DNA from: Myrica gale
Lineage: Eukaryota > Streptophyta > Magnoliopsida > Fagales > Myricaceae
Length of the DNA: 64,000 nt
Reading direction: 5' to 3'
NCBI GenBank assembly: GCA_963930655.1
Contig: OZ005621.1
Coordinates: 5,691,001-5,755,000 of the forward strand
The notes below the pieces were generated by a model. That model ran no database searches. It worked only from the letters and a program-made list of their open reading frames with translations, and was not told where the DNA came from. Both the position numbers and the translations under genes were made by a program. Positions 29,257 through 40,190 of this stretch are shown piece by piece (position 1 is the stretch's first letter; every line of letters starts with the position of its first letter).

Positions 29257-31596
29257 CTAAAAATGACTCTCTTCCTTAAGGTAAGTCACCTCAAAAACTG
29301 GCTTGGCTACGCCAATACACCTACGTGCTATAACTGTAGGATCACTAAAAAAAGCGAGCATTACAGACAAATCGGCAACACGAAGAGCAAGACTAGTGCG
29401 AGACTCCTCCAAGCCTTTTTTCTCAGTGGCAAAGGAGTCAGCAACCTCACGCATAGCACGATGAAGATCTGCTACTTCAGCCTGCAACGACTCTTCTCTC
29501 TGCGACGAAGATACACGAAAGTCGCTCAAAACGTTGCAAAAGCTTCGCTTTCTCCTAAGACAAATGCAGCTCAAAATCTACAAGCCCTTGTTAAGTGCGT
29601 TGACGACACGTCTCAACTCTGCAATGGTAGCATCTCTGGAGACGATGTCACGCTCCAAATCCACCACCCTAGTTTCAAATTTTTGAACTTGAGAGTGGGC
29701 ACCTCGGGCTACGGTCCGCAATTCCTCAACCAATTTCCTTTGGGACTCCAATTTCGTTGCGTCAAGAGCGGAGATTAGCGGCACACAATGAGATAAACTG
29801 CGCGAAATCCTATCAACCTTCACTTGTCGGAGGGTTTGCAAAGCATCTTCTATCATCTCCTCATTAAGGAGAGGTTTAGCATATGATCTTGAACACCATG
29901 CAGGCGGTGTTGAAGGCTCAGAATCAGACTCCCCAACATCTTCTGAAGAAGAAGGACATGTAACCTTTTTCTTACCCCTAACCGAAGGGACGAGAAAGGC
30001 TACGAGATCGCTTGTGACAATGACCCCCGATTTGCTAGGCTCACCAGCCGGTACAAGAGCAGAAACGGTAGAACCATCAATAGCAGTTGTTCCACGCTCG
30101 ATGAGTTGCTCTTGAAGAGGCTCTACCTCCGATGGAGTAATGGAAGACAGAGCCTCTAATGACGGGATCAAGCCAGATTGCACTTCGGGGCCACCACCAA
30201 TCTCCGACAAATCCAATCCACCAGAAGAAGCGGAGTCAGATAATAAGACCGTATGTTGAGGGTTCAAAGGAGCTACAAGTCTATCCCCTTCATCGGTCTT
30301 TAAGCGATCCGCTGTCAAAATCTCCGACAAGTCAGGTATGGATGTGAAAATTGGATTTGACGCCCCAGGAGACGAAATAAGCTCACCGCGAGCGGAAGGA
30401 ACCGCCAAGGAAATGCTGAAAGGAGTCTCGATCTCATAGATTTCCTTCACCGAAGGAACCGATATCTCCGCACGAACCCTAGAAGTAGGGCCGAACGTGT
30501 GAAGAACGTCCTTGGAACCTAAAAACGATCAAACAATAACATAATCACACCAGCGAATAACTGGCGAATAAATGACACAAGGATCTTGAGAGAAGAATAC
30601 ACACCGTTGCTTACCTCGCATTTGGAAGACGTACGGGCTAAATAAGCCCTCGCCTGTTCCTCTTCAGCCTCGGAAGCCACGGGGGGAGATGTTCTTTTCC
30701 TCGAAGAAGACTTGTGGGAGGAACCCTCGGCCTTTCGAGAATATTTCCGTTTGGTAGACATGCTCCCAGAAGGGAGCCAAGAAGGCTCTTTTCTCGAATC
30801 TTCGAGCGAAAGGCGTTCATGAGAACTCCTTTCAAGACGAGGAGAAGGGTTCACTCTGGAAGAAGACTCGGACATGGTATTCCCTAACCAACCCTCGTTC
30901 TCTCTACAAACTAAAGCGTTTCAATCTATGGAACCGGCTTCAAAAATAGCTTCAATATGAGCCTGTTTCGTCGGTGTGAGACCCATAATATCCCTTATAT
31001 AATGCTTTGGAACAGACTCAAAAACCCAACACATGGAGGACTCACTTCGATGATTCTCACCATGGAAACGCTCTCATCCAGCACCAGATATGAAGAAATA
31101 ACGGTTATGCCAACCCTTATTAGTATTCGGGTAAGAAGTAATCGGGGACACCCCTTGATTACGAGAACGAAAATACCAAAATCTGTCAACTTGGGTGAAA
31201 CAAATGGGTGTATAAAACCACAAAATTCCTTCAGAGTAAGTTGACACTCAAGCCCAAGGTACATCGGCCACATAACAACACAACCAATTAAAACCCTCCA
31301 AGCATTGGGGACTATATGAGTTGGACACAAACGCAAAGACCTCAAAATTTTTCGAACACTGTGAGGAAGAGAAAATCTTATCCCAGATTTGAAAGGAGCT
31401 TCGAAGAAACACATTTCTCCCTTAGTCTAATTGGTATAAGGCGTCTTGTTAGCAACCGGAAGACGAAAGCTAGTTTCTCTAGGGAAGCGATATTTAGTGT
31501 AAACGCTTTGAAGTTAACCTCCACTATCTGGCTAGGGCCCCAATGGCTCTCGCGCCACTGGAAGAACCTCCAACGTTCGTCATTGTGCAAAAACAA
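29257..31596 (-). pseudogene. Antisense ORF of the gypsy element with Transposase_28-like domain
   Basis: The reading runs right to left, opposite to pol. The first part, about 31596-30995, contains [18 protein letters not shown] and PNAWRVLIGCVVM, the pattern of the 'putative gypsy type transposon' domain (Pfam Transposase_28). A serine/lysine-rich basic segment follows (30875-30613, starting MSESSSRVNPSPR). It is joined, across an apparent GT-AG intron (about 30612-30517), to an acidic region and a coiled-coil tail (30516-29257; LRTVARGAHSQVQKFETRV, then EESLQAEVADLHRAMREVA). Frameshifts break the first and last parts. The function of this domain in retroelements is not established. Confidence 0.65.
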
Positions 31597-31831
31597 GAAT
31601 TTAGGAAGATGAAGAGATTAAGAATCAAGAAGAATTTGTAAAATGACTAATTTTCACCAAGTCGGAGAAGAAAAAGTCGGAATGCTCAGGCAGAACTAAT
31701 GGTTGTGCACCCTTCGCAAAAATGAAAGCTGGGCAAATCCTCTGCTCAAGTCACGTCAAACTGAGGACCCGAAAAATATTTAAAATAAAAGTACGAAACA
31801 AAAGGGAAATTTATTTTTTATGAGATATTAA

Positions 31832-32030
31832 GGGTATGTTTGAGGGTGAAAATTTTGGGTATTGGGGTTTGAGAAATATTATAAAGTAAAGAAATGTTAT
31901 GGGAGTTGGTGAAAAAGTGAAGAGAGATAAGATTTTTAATAAATATTATAATAATAAAAAATTATGTAGTAAATTTTTTAATAGTAAACCTAAAATTTTG
32001 AGCCCAATTAATTGGGGCTCAAACATGCCC
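31832..32030. mobile_element. Tourist/Harbinger-type MITE (family A, copy 2)
   Basis: The ends GGGTATGTTTGAG and CTCAAACATGCCC are perfect inverted repeats, flanked by TAA on both sides (31829-31831 and 32031-32033). The interior shares GTGAAAAAGTGAAGAGAGATAA with the other family A copies. Confidence 0.75.
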
Positions 32031-32162
32031 TAAAATTTGTCAAAAATTTATGGGAGTTTAATACGGTTTTTATACTACATCCCTGGATATTAAAATTAAA
32101 AAAAATTTAAGATTAAATTTTAAGTGCTTAAAAAAAGTCATCTCTAGGGCGAAAAGTCCACC

Positions 32163-32435
32163 TTTAACTCCAAGAGGTTGGCCTGAGTGGTCACAGCTTG
32201 GGGCCTAGGGGTTTGCTCCCCCTGAGGTCCCAAGTTCGAATCTCCTCAGGTGCAAACAATTCCTTGGGGTCACTCTCTCAGCGAAGCTGGACTTAACTGG
32301 CATGTGTGGCTTGGGAGGGCTGCACGGCCCGGAGTTTGCCGTGGGGTTAAGTTCAACTCGTGCGTATACTGGGTCAGGTTCGTCTGAACTCGGTGCACGT
32401 AGTTGAGTGCCCGAATTTCCTTCATCACCGAAAAA
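32163..32435 (+). mobile_element. tRNA-derived SINE
   Basis: The 5' part has a polymerase III box A (TGGCCTGAGTGG, 32179-32190) and a box B (CAAGTTCGAATC, about 32231-32242), spaced as in a tRNA. A GC-rich tRNA-unrelated body follows and it ends in an A-rich tail. Perfect 11-bp direct repeats AAAAGTCCACC flank it (32152-32162 and 32436-32446). These are the defining features of a plant SINE. It sits about 400 bp upstream of the dynein light chain gene in the same orientation. Confidence 0.85.
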
Positions 32436-32754
32436 AAAAGTCCACCAAAAAAAATCCAAGTTCACTATCAGCGAGCAAAACCGTGTAGAATGAATTTTGT
32501 AAGTTTAAACTTCAAACTTGTAACTGCGTTTCCAAAATAGTCATGAGTAGAAGGTTGAGTAGGTCACAGTAGTTTTGTGTGAGGTAAAACGCTACTAAAA
32601 AAAAGCTAGACGAGACGGAGAGACTACTGACTAGACAGTAAAAAAACTCAAATCTCCAACCCACGTTTAAGTCCGAACTGCTCTCTTATGTACCAGTAAA
32701 CTTTGCACAAACAGTCACATTGCAAGAGAGGGGGAGAGAGCTATATCTTTTGTT

Positions 32755-32833
32755 GAGGGATAGAGGGAGAGGGAGAGGGAGAGGGAGAGCGAGAGAGTCA
32801 GAGTTGTGCGAGAGGGTGAAAGCAAAAGGGAAA
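32755..32833 (+). promoter_or_regulatory. GA-rich 5' leader of the dynein light chain gene
   Basis: A run of GAGAGG and GAGA units directly precedes the start codon. Such GA-rich tracts are common in plant 5' untranslated regions and core promoters. Its role here is inferred from position only. Confidence 0.5.
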
Positions 32834-35161
32834 ATGAGCGAAGACGCCAAGAGGGCCATCCAGGGAGGTTTGATGGTGAAACCGACAAGCTCCGACGACC
32901 GGAAGCCTTTGGCTGCTGCGGCGGCCACTCCTCCGTCCGGGAAGCGTGTTATTATCAAGAGTGCCGATATGCTACCGGACATGCAGAAGGAGGCTATCGA
33001 CACCGCCATCGCCGTTAGCCTCTCTGATCCTCTACTTTTTTTTTGTTTTCTTTTCTTTTTCGCCGCGTATATTTTTTTATTTTTGATGTCTGATATATGG
33101 GAATGGATTCTATTAGGCATTTGAAAAGCACAGTGTGGAGAAAGACGTTGCGGAGCACATAAAGAAGGAGTTCGACCAGCGGCATGGGTCCACCTGGCAC
33201 TGCATCGTTGGTCGTAACTTTGGTAACCCTCCCTTCCCTTCCCTTACTGCACACTTTCCGTTTCTTGGATTGCTTTTCCGGCTGGGTTTTTGTTGAGATT
33301 TAGTTTTATGAGTTTGCATTCCGAATGGGTTTGTGCTTCAAGTTATATTGGTTACTTGGGTACTCTCTGTTGTTAGAGATGGAATAGATCTAGGGTGGAG
33401 CAATTGATTAGATTCTGCGAATGTTGTTCCTTCTTTTAGATTTTTAGTGTTCGATTTTGAAGTATGAAATATCACTAATTTCTGGGGTTTAAACCCTCTC
33501 TCGTTCGAGTGTAGGCATATTTTGGTCTTCTTTGTGTTCTTTCTTTCTGTGTTTCAAATCATAATTTCAAAGCAGTTCCTTACTTGATGGGTAATGCTGA
33601 GAAAATATTGGACTTGGTTTTGACTGCACACACACCAAAAAAAAAAGGCAAGACAGTGTGGAATCTAGACCAAATGGGTTTTGGATTTGCCTCATTCTGA
33701 GCCATTGTTTCTGTTAAGTGGCTGGACCTTGAAGTTGGTGTTATCAGTGTGCTGAGGATGATAGGAAGCAAGTTCAGATCTTGATGCAGTTACTGCCGTA
33801 ATGTCTCTTTTCTCTGTCAACTGATGTGTAAACATATATATTGACCATGGTACGAGAAGTAAGGTGGTTTTTGCTCAATCTCAATGATAATCTCGTGTAA
33901 TATAGGGACAGAGAGATAAGTTTGTTGCACTACTTGTCGTTTGTTGATGTTTGGGGTTGGATTTGAGTTAGTTCATAACAAACAATTTGATGTATAGGAA
34001 CTTGTTGCCAGACCATATAAGGGTTGGGATACACTACCAGTCGATAGGTAACCAATTGTGGCTGTGATTTTCTTGTAGTATCTCTGCTTATGTCTCTGTT
34101 ATGTTATTTTTCTTGTCCTCGATATAGCAGAGGTTTTAAATTTATGCATATACATTGATCATCTTTAGGCATGATGATTAGTAATATACTGAATGCCAGT
34201 AGCGCAGAGCTCTAAATGTATAAATGATTGGACTATCTGAGTTCAGTTTCAATTGTTCCAGTCTTACAGGAGCATAAATTTGGGCAATCTTTTGAAAATA
34301 TCTTATTAGGGTATGCATCTAGATGTCAAATAGATTGACGGTTAGGGCTGTTGAGCTATTGATTCTAAGAGAAACTTAAGTATTGAACATGAATAGATGT
34401 TTTGGTTATTGTGTTTACTCTGTTTTGTAGATAACCTGGAAACAATTCTATTTCTATCATTGCTCATCTTCTTTGCCATGATATATAAAACCACAAGTGA
34501 TATGTTTGCTTTTACTTGGGGGAAATTTTAGCTTGTCAGTTTTTCATGTTTCCTTGAATAGTCTAGGCATCATGCTTGTTCCCAACTGCCATAGTAGTTG
34601 CCATATGACCTTAATGACCAATTATGTTAGGTCCATACTTTAATTACAAGCACTGACATAATTGCTTCAGATCTGCTTCCCTGCTAGTTTTGGCTGACAG
34701 TTACTAAGACATTAACGACCCTTATTTTCAATGTTCTTCTGTTGATGTTTGGGGATACCATATATACTGGCAAGTGCTTGGATTTGCTTCCTTGAGTAAT
34801 GTCAGCCTTCCAGCTTCGAACATTTATGGACTTCTAAAAGCATCCCCTTCGTTATTATTATTATTTTTTTCTAAGTAAATCCCCTTCGTTATTTGCTTGG
34901 TCCTTATAAACTCCAAATACTCTTGCTTCTATTCGTTCTCCAAATAAATAGAAAAATGAATTTTTCATGTCACCTTTGTGTGTTGTTCTGTCTTGTATTT
35001 GTTAAACCTGGAACTCCGAATTTTTATTCTTCAACACGATATTTTTTATTTTTTTTATTTTTGGTGTTTTCTGTGCAGGTTCATACGTGACACATGAAAC
35101 AAACCACTTCGTTTATTTCTATTTGGATCAGAAAGCTGTTTTGCTTTTCAAATCTGGCTGA
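32834..35161 (+). CDS. Dynein light chain, LC8 type
   Basis: Three exons (32834-33013, 33117-33222, 35079-35161) give 122 aa; the second intron is 1.86 kb. The protein starts [17 protein letters not shown]. It shows the full LC8 signature: [59 protein letters not shown] and the C-terminal beta-strands [19 protein letters not shown]8 proteins are small homodimeric hub proteins that bind short linear peptides. Flowering plants lack dynein heavy chains, so the plant protein is thought to act as a dimerisation hub, for example at nuclear pores. About 30 residues precede the conserved core, as is usual for plant forms. The first donor is GCC/GTTAGC, a less common but acceptable donor. Confidence 0.93.
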
Positions 35162-36911
35162 CCATCACCATGAGATTGACAAATATGGTGACAACAACAA
35201 TGATGAATCTGTGATTAAGGCACCACAATTAGATGCTGTATGTATTGATTATGAAATCACAAGCATGCAAAAACCTTTTCAGGACATTCCTGTGGTTAAC
35301 TTGTATATCTAGTATCGCTTGAATTGGCTCTGAACTTCGAATATCAGATGCATTCTTGCTCACTAGGGCTATTTGATGTTTCCTGGAAAGTTAAATGGGT
35401 CCTAAATGCTTTATATAAAACTTTTTTGAACTTAGTACATTTCCAGCATATCTACTGTGTGGGTTCTATAGTTATCATGTAACAACAATCGACTGTTGGG
35501 AAGCCAGTTCGGATACACCAAAGCTATATATGGGGTGTCAATCGACTGTTCTGGCTTTCTTAGTCTTCAGGTCAGCCATAAAAAGTTTCATACTTTGCAG
35601 CTTCTGTACCTCTAAATAGAGTTATACAGCTTAACATGGCAATTGGTGGGCATAAGAGACGCCTCTGTAATATGCAGCTTCGATTTCTCTGCTTAATCCC
35701 TAGTATGAAGTGCCAAAACGCATTGCCTTTGTCACGGGATAAACACTATCTCCACCTGTCAACGTGATATTGGAAATGCATTTCATCCTGAGAGACGAAA
35801 CAAGTGCATGTCTCTTTCCACTAATCTTGTATGGGCTGTGGCGGAGTATAAAGACAAATAAGTGGCAAACCCCATTTAATCAACCTCTCTCGCTCTCTCT
35901 CTCTTTCTCTCTTGAAGTGCTCTTTCCAGGGTTCCATGTTCGTAACTGCAAGGCCGCATTGGAAAGTATAAGATTCTATGGTGTCCTAATTCCTCTAGCC
36001 CCATTATTATATGCTTTGAACCACCTGAGTAAATTTCACCCACAAAATCCTCTTTTGGATCGCCCAATTTTGTTTGTTCCCCCCCTCCCCCAAATTTTTC
36101 TTTTGCGAGTTCTACTCGATGCATAACATTAAAAAAAATCAAGCAATGGTTACCCGTTTTGAACTCTTAAACTGAATTAGGGAAATCAGAGGTGTGGATG
36201 ATTTGTGAATCTACAACAATGACCTACCATTCAAGAGCACAAAAAAATTGTGAAATTTTTTCACCTTCCACCCTCTTAACTACCGTATTTTACGATTTAC
36301 ACCTTGAATTATCAATAAATTTACATTACACACCTAGGTTAGAATTAGTCCAGTAAGATGCTGTCACGTCTATCATTATTCACTGATCAATAGTGAGACC
36401 TTAATAATGAAGTGCAAAGGTTGCAATGTGTCATATTTGGTAATTTAAGGTTGAAATAATAATAATAAAAAGACTAATTAGAAGATATCAAGTATTTTCT
36501 TTCCTTCTCAAAATTTATTCTTTCACACGAGTGGTGATCCCACACGAAAATACAATGGGATTGTTGTAGGTGGAAAATGTTGATAGGAAAGGAGTGGAAA
36601 CTCATCTGTCAACTGTGTCAGTCCTCTCACCTTTTGATTTCTCACCTCTCAATGGTTCAAAACCAGTAACGTCCCAAGGGAACCTATTCGCACGTCCAAT
36701 AGCTCATGTCCTTTCAAGGATGGGGGAGTACTACAAAAGCAAAACACAATGCTCGGAGGAACAAAATGGCCAAAAGGGTCGCCCCAAACATTATTGCAAC
36801 CGACAAACGAGGCCTTACATGTAGATGCTGCAATGCGACAATGCAGGGGCCTGGCAGATTACGAGTAAAAAACTAAAGCAAAGCGAGGCCTTACAAGTAC
36901 CATTTTTTTTT
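35162..36911. other. 3' flank of the dynein gene and intergenic DNA
   Basis: No second gene is supported. The word CAATCGACTGTT occurs twice (about 35489 and 35540). Around 36250-36440, phrases like GATTTACACCTTGAATTAT resemble the inverted-repeat arms of MULE-type elements, but no partner arm is evident. A CT-rich run lies at about 35885-35912. Confidence 0.4.
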
Positions 36912-37941
36912 GGGCTTAAATACATCTCATATCCCTATGGTATTCGTTAATTACAAATATACTCCTGAGTTAACCAAAGTCATTTTCATACCCCTGAGGT
37001 AAAAATCAAGGTCATAATATGCCCCTCCGTTAATGTGTCGTTTGAAACACTAATGGTAAATGCTGGCGTGGCAAAAATAGGCACGTCAGCACTAATAAGA
37101 TGATGACACGTCATCGCGAATACCTCAGGGGCATGAGATGCATTTAAGTTTTTTTAAAAATAATATTTTAAATTAACTTTTTAAAATAGACACGTCAACA
37201 CCAATTAGACGATGACACGTCATCAACATAGCCCATGTGTTCGTTTCTGTCTTTTTTATATATATAATTTTTTTAAAAAAAACATGCGTAGTTCAACTTA
37301 GCCACTGTATTCGTTTGTGTGTTTTTTTGAACTACGCATGTTTTTTTTAAAAAAATTATGAAAAAGAAAAAAAAACAAACACATGGACTAAGTTGAAGGG
37401 AAATGAAGCTAAGTCGTTATGTGTTCATTTTTTTAAAAATTAAATTTTAAATATAAAATAAAAAACACAGAACGAATATCGTGTCTAAGTTAAACTACGC
37501 ATGTTTTTTATAAAAAATTTATATAAAAAAAAGACAGAAACGAACATATAAAATATGTTGAAGGAAAATGGGATCAAATTTTTTTTTTTAAATAATTTTT
37601 TTTTAAATTAAATTTGATAAAATGTCATCATTTTATTAATGCGGACTACGGACGTGTCTATTTTTAAAAAGTAATCAATTTTTTTAAAAAAAAGTTTAAA
37701 TACATCACATGCTCATGTGATATTCACAAATTGCAAATATACCCCTAACTTGTCATCACATGATTAGTACTGACATATCTATTTTTACCACGTCAGCATT
37801 TACCGTCAGTATTTCAAACGACATATTAACATAAGGACATATTATGATCTTGATGCTTACCTTAGCGGTATGAAAATAACTTTATTTAGCTCGAAGATAT
37901 ATTTACAATTAACAAATACCAAGCATGGATGCATTTAAACC
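36912..37941. mobile_element. Long-inverted-repeat (MULE/foldback-like) element
   Basis: The outer arms of about 220 bp are inverted copies of each other. The left starts GGGCTTAAATACATCTCAT; the complement of the right starts GGTTTAAATGCATCCATGC. Shared blocks include GTCGTTTGAAA, GTAAATGCTG and TTTTCATACC. Runs of 8-9 T flank both sides and may be the target duplication. The interior has no coding capacity and contains further palindromes, for example ACATGCGTAGTTCAA against TTGAACTACGCATGT (about 37283-37342). A MULE-type non-autonomous element is the likeliest reading. Confidence 0.65.
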
Positions 37942-38449
37942 TTTTTTTTCTTTTTCTTTTTCAAAATAATCTTAATCGGTACCATGACAGTGTTCCCAAG
38001 TACTATTACTCTTCCCTACGTTCACCAAAGCTCTGTTCCCCCGTTAACGTACCTGTACATTCACCCACACACAGTTTCACCGAACATTTTAATTTTAACA
38101 TCTGCTTCGTCGTTTTGGAATTAAAAAAAAAACCACAAACACCTAAGCCTTGATGCCCTTCTGACTGTCACAAAAAATCCAACTCCTCTCCTCCGACCTC
38201 CACCATGGTTTGTGAAACTCACCAAACTACGGGCGCTCATGGATATGTTGTTGGAGGGCTGACTAAAATGACTTTCCACGGCTTCATACTAGAAAGCAAA
38301 CAAAAAGACAAGGACTTATAAAAAAAAACAAAAAGACACTGGATATGAAATTCATTACAAAATTTACTGAAGGTTAGAACTGGAATACAGTTCCCACAAA
38401 AAAAAAACTCCACATTTTTGTGCAGTTGCATAGTTTCCCTTCTTTCCCT
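37942..38449. other. 3' flank of the FLZ gene
   Basis: No gene is recognised. The region is AT-rich with homopolymer runs and probably includes the 3' untranslated region of the FLZ gene next to 38450. Confidence 0.4.
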
Positions 38450-39079
38450 TCAGTACGCGAACCCACCCGCTCGGTTTCTTGCTCCTTTCCGGTGTTGACG
38501 AGCCGTGGAGGAAGATGATGAAGAAGAAGAAGATGATGATGAAGTGGGTTTCATGGCAGCCATAGAACAGTGGTCTTTACGAAGACTCTCTTCCTCGTCC
38601 ATAAAAATCTGCCTGCATCTGCACTCCACGCTACAAAACGCCCTGTCCCCTCTGCATATAGTAAATATTCCAACAACGAATATGGTACTCAAAAATCAAA
38701 TATTCGACATAAACCTTAGAAACCCATGATACAAACTGAAATAAAAAAAGAGGAAAGAAGCATTAAAAACTCAAAAACGAGCAAGAAAGAAGGGAAAAAA
38801 AGAGAGTACGAGAGATCTGGGGCTTAGGGCTTACTTGTACATGTAGATGTCCTTTCCAGGCAGCAGTTTTTGGTTGCAGAGAAAGCATTGGTCAAGGAAA
38901 GTAGGTCCCGGGAGAAGAGAATGGAGGTGTTTACGGCTGGAGGGAGGAGCACCAAGGGAAGGCGCCAGAGAAGGAGGGGGCTTGTTGAGCAACATGTTGG
39001 TCTTGTTGATAACCTGCGGAGTCTTCTTACTAACACCGCCCTTTTGGGCTTCCAGAACTACACTCAGACCATATCTCAT
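38450..39079 (-). CDS. FCS-like zinc finger (FLZ, DUF581) protein
   Basis: Two exons (39079-38835 and 38651-38450) separated by a 183-bp intron give 148 aa. The FLZ domain spans the splice junction: FLDQCFLCNQKLLPGKDIYM in exon 1 continues as YKGDRAFCSVECRCRQIFMD in exon 2. The four zinc-binding cysteines are C-x2-C and C-x3-C around the FCS motif. An in-frame stop lies upstream of the chosen ATG. The C-terminus has a run of about 12 serines encoded by a trinucleotide-like repeat. FLZ proteins are plant-specific adaptors that bind the SnRK1 kinase and modulate energy and stress signalling; that role is family knowledge. Which FLZ member this is cannot be told. Confidence 0.9.
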
Positions 39080-40190
39080 TCTTTCTCCCTCAGTAGCTCC
39101 CTGTCAAGTGTCAAGGCCTTGGTGGTGGCGATGGCGGTGGAGAGGGTTTTGGCTGATGAAGTTGCGAGAAAATTAAATAGAAGTGAGAGAGCAAAAGAAA
39201 GAAAAGGTGGGGTGGTACGGAACAGAAGTGGGGGTGGTGGGACCTCTACAGCTATGGAACAGTAATAAGGACGATTAGCCTTGCGGAAGGATTTGACTGC
39301 TTTTGCTGGTTAACTGCCACGTATATGCTTTAGTTTTCCATTTTATTTTCCCTTTTTTTTATTCTGTTTTGTCTCCTTGCGTTCACGTTTAAATAACTTG
39401 GTATATCCTAATTTTCTATTCCATAAGAAGAATTAGGGAGAAAATGAGAGATACGTGGCCCAGTCGCACAGAGGTCGTGTAATTCGTGTGAGCTTTTTCT
39501 TGTACCACCATTGCATGGGCTGTGTGTGTGATTGTCTCTCTTTTTCCTTGAACGCGACAGGGGCAAACTCTTGTACACTCTTCTTTTTCCAAAGCAAACA
39601 ACGTTGGCCAAAACGTGCGAGTGGTCAGGTTTTCATGTGTTTCGGTGCCTCTGGTTTTCTCAAGTCTATTGGCTCAGAGCCCTCACAAAAAAATCCACCG
39701 GCCGATGGAGAGAACAAACGGCAATCCCACATTTGCAGGGAACTAGGATTTTCGGCAGGCTGCCGACTATATTTCCTTTCGTGAGTTGCGTGCATATGCA
39801 GTAGGAGACAAAGAAGCACTGCGAGTTTGTCATTGGCTAACCTAAAAACTCGGCCGATATGGTACTATTTAGTATTGCTATCGTTTTGGTCTTTCTGTTT
39901 CTCAAACACTCTGTTAGCTCTTACCTTAAATAAACTAACACAAAAAAGGGCATTCTGTGGACTTGTGGGTTTTGGAGGGGATTAGTTTAGGAGGCAATCC
40001 CATGATTCCCCATGTGGGTGCCCATTGCCATCCCAACCCACCATCGGCCGCAAAGCCTATCGCTTCAGTTGGAGAGAATATTTAGACTCGATCGATTAAG
40101 CTCATATGATGAATTTGTTATACAATAAACATTTGTTAGAATATATGGTATATTCATGACCATCTATTAAGGAGATGAATGACCGATTGA
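39080..40190. other. FLZ upstream region, no other gene
   Basis: The flank 5' of the FLZ gene has several overlapping short frames on both strands (39408-39819), none with a family motif. No clear core promoter element can be fixed. Confidence 0.4.

Larger units (their letters stand above)
26355..31620 (+). mobile_element. Decayed Ty3/gypsy retrotransposon, Tat/Retand-like
   Basis: Plus-strand relics follow the gypsy order protease, reverse transcriptase, RNase H, integrase (26360-28811). They are followed by an antisense extra ORF region (31596-29257). This arrangement, pol in sense and an additional ORF in antisense between pol and the 3' LTR, is known in plant Tat/Retand-lineage elements. 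I could not recognise LTRs, primer binding site or target duplication at either end, so the boundaries are only those of the recognisable coding relics. gag is absent. Confidence 0.65.

Noticed and set aside
31424..31480. tRNA-like wording (TAGTCTAATTGGTATAAGGCG) on the plus strand
   Set aside because: It does not fold into a full cloverleaf with a box B at the right distance, and it lies within the antisense ORF of the gypsy relic.
32171..32245. Candidate tRNA gene
   Set aside because: Box A and box B are present, but the sequence continues into a tRNA-unrelated body with an A tail and target duplications, so it is a SINE.
32686..33120. Minus-strand 144-aa frame
   Set aside because: It is the complement of dynein light chain exon 1 and its GA-rich leader; the plus strand encodes the conserved protein.
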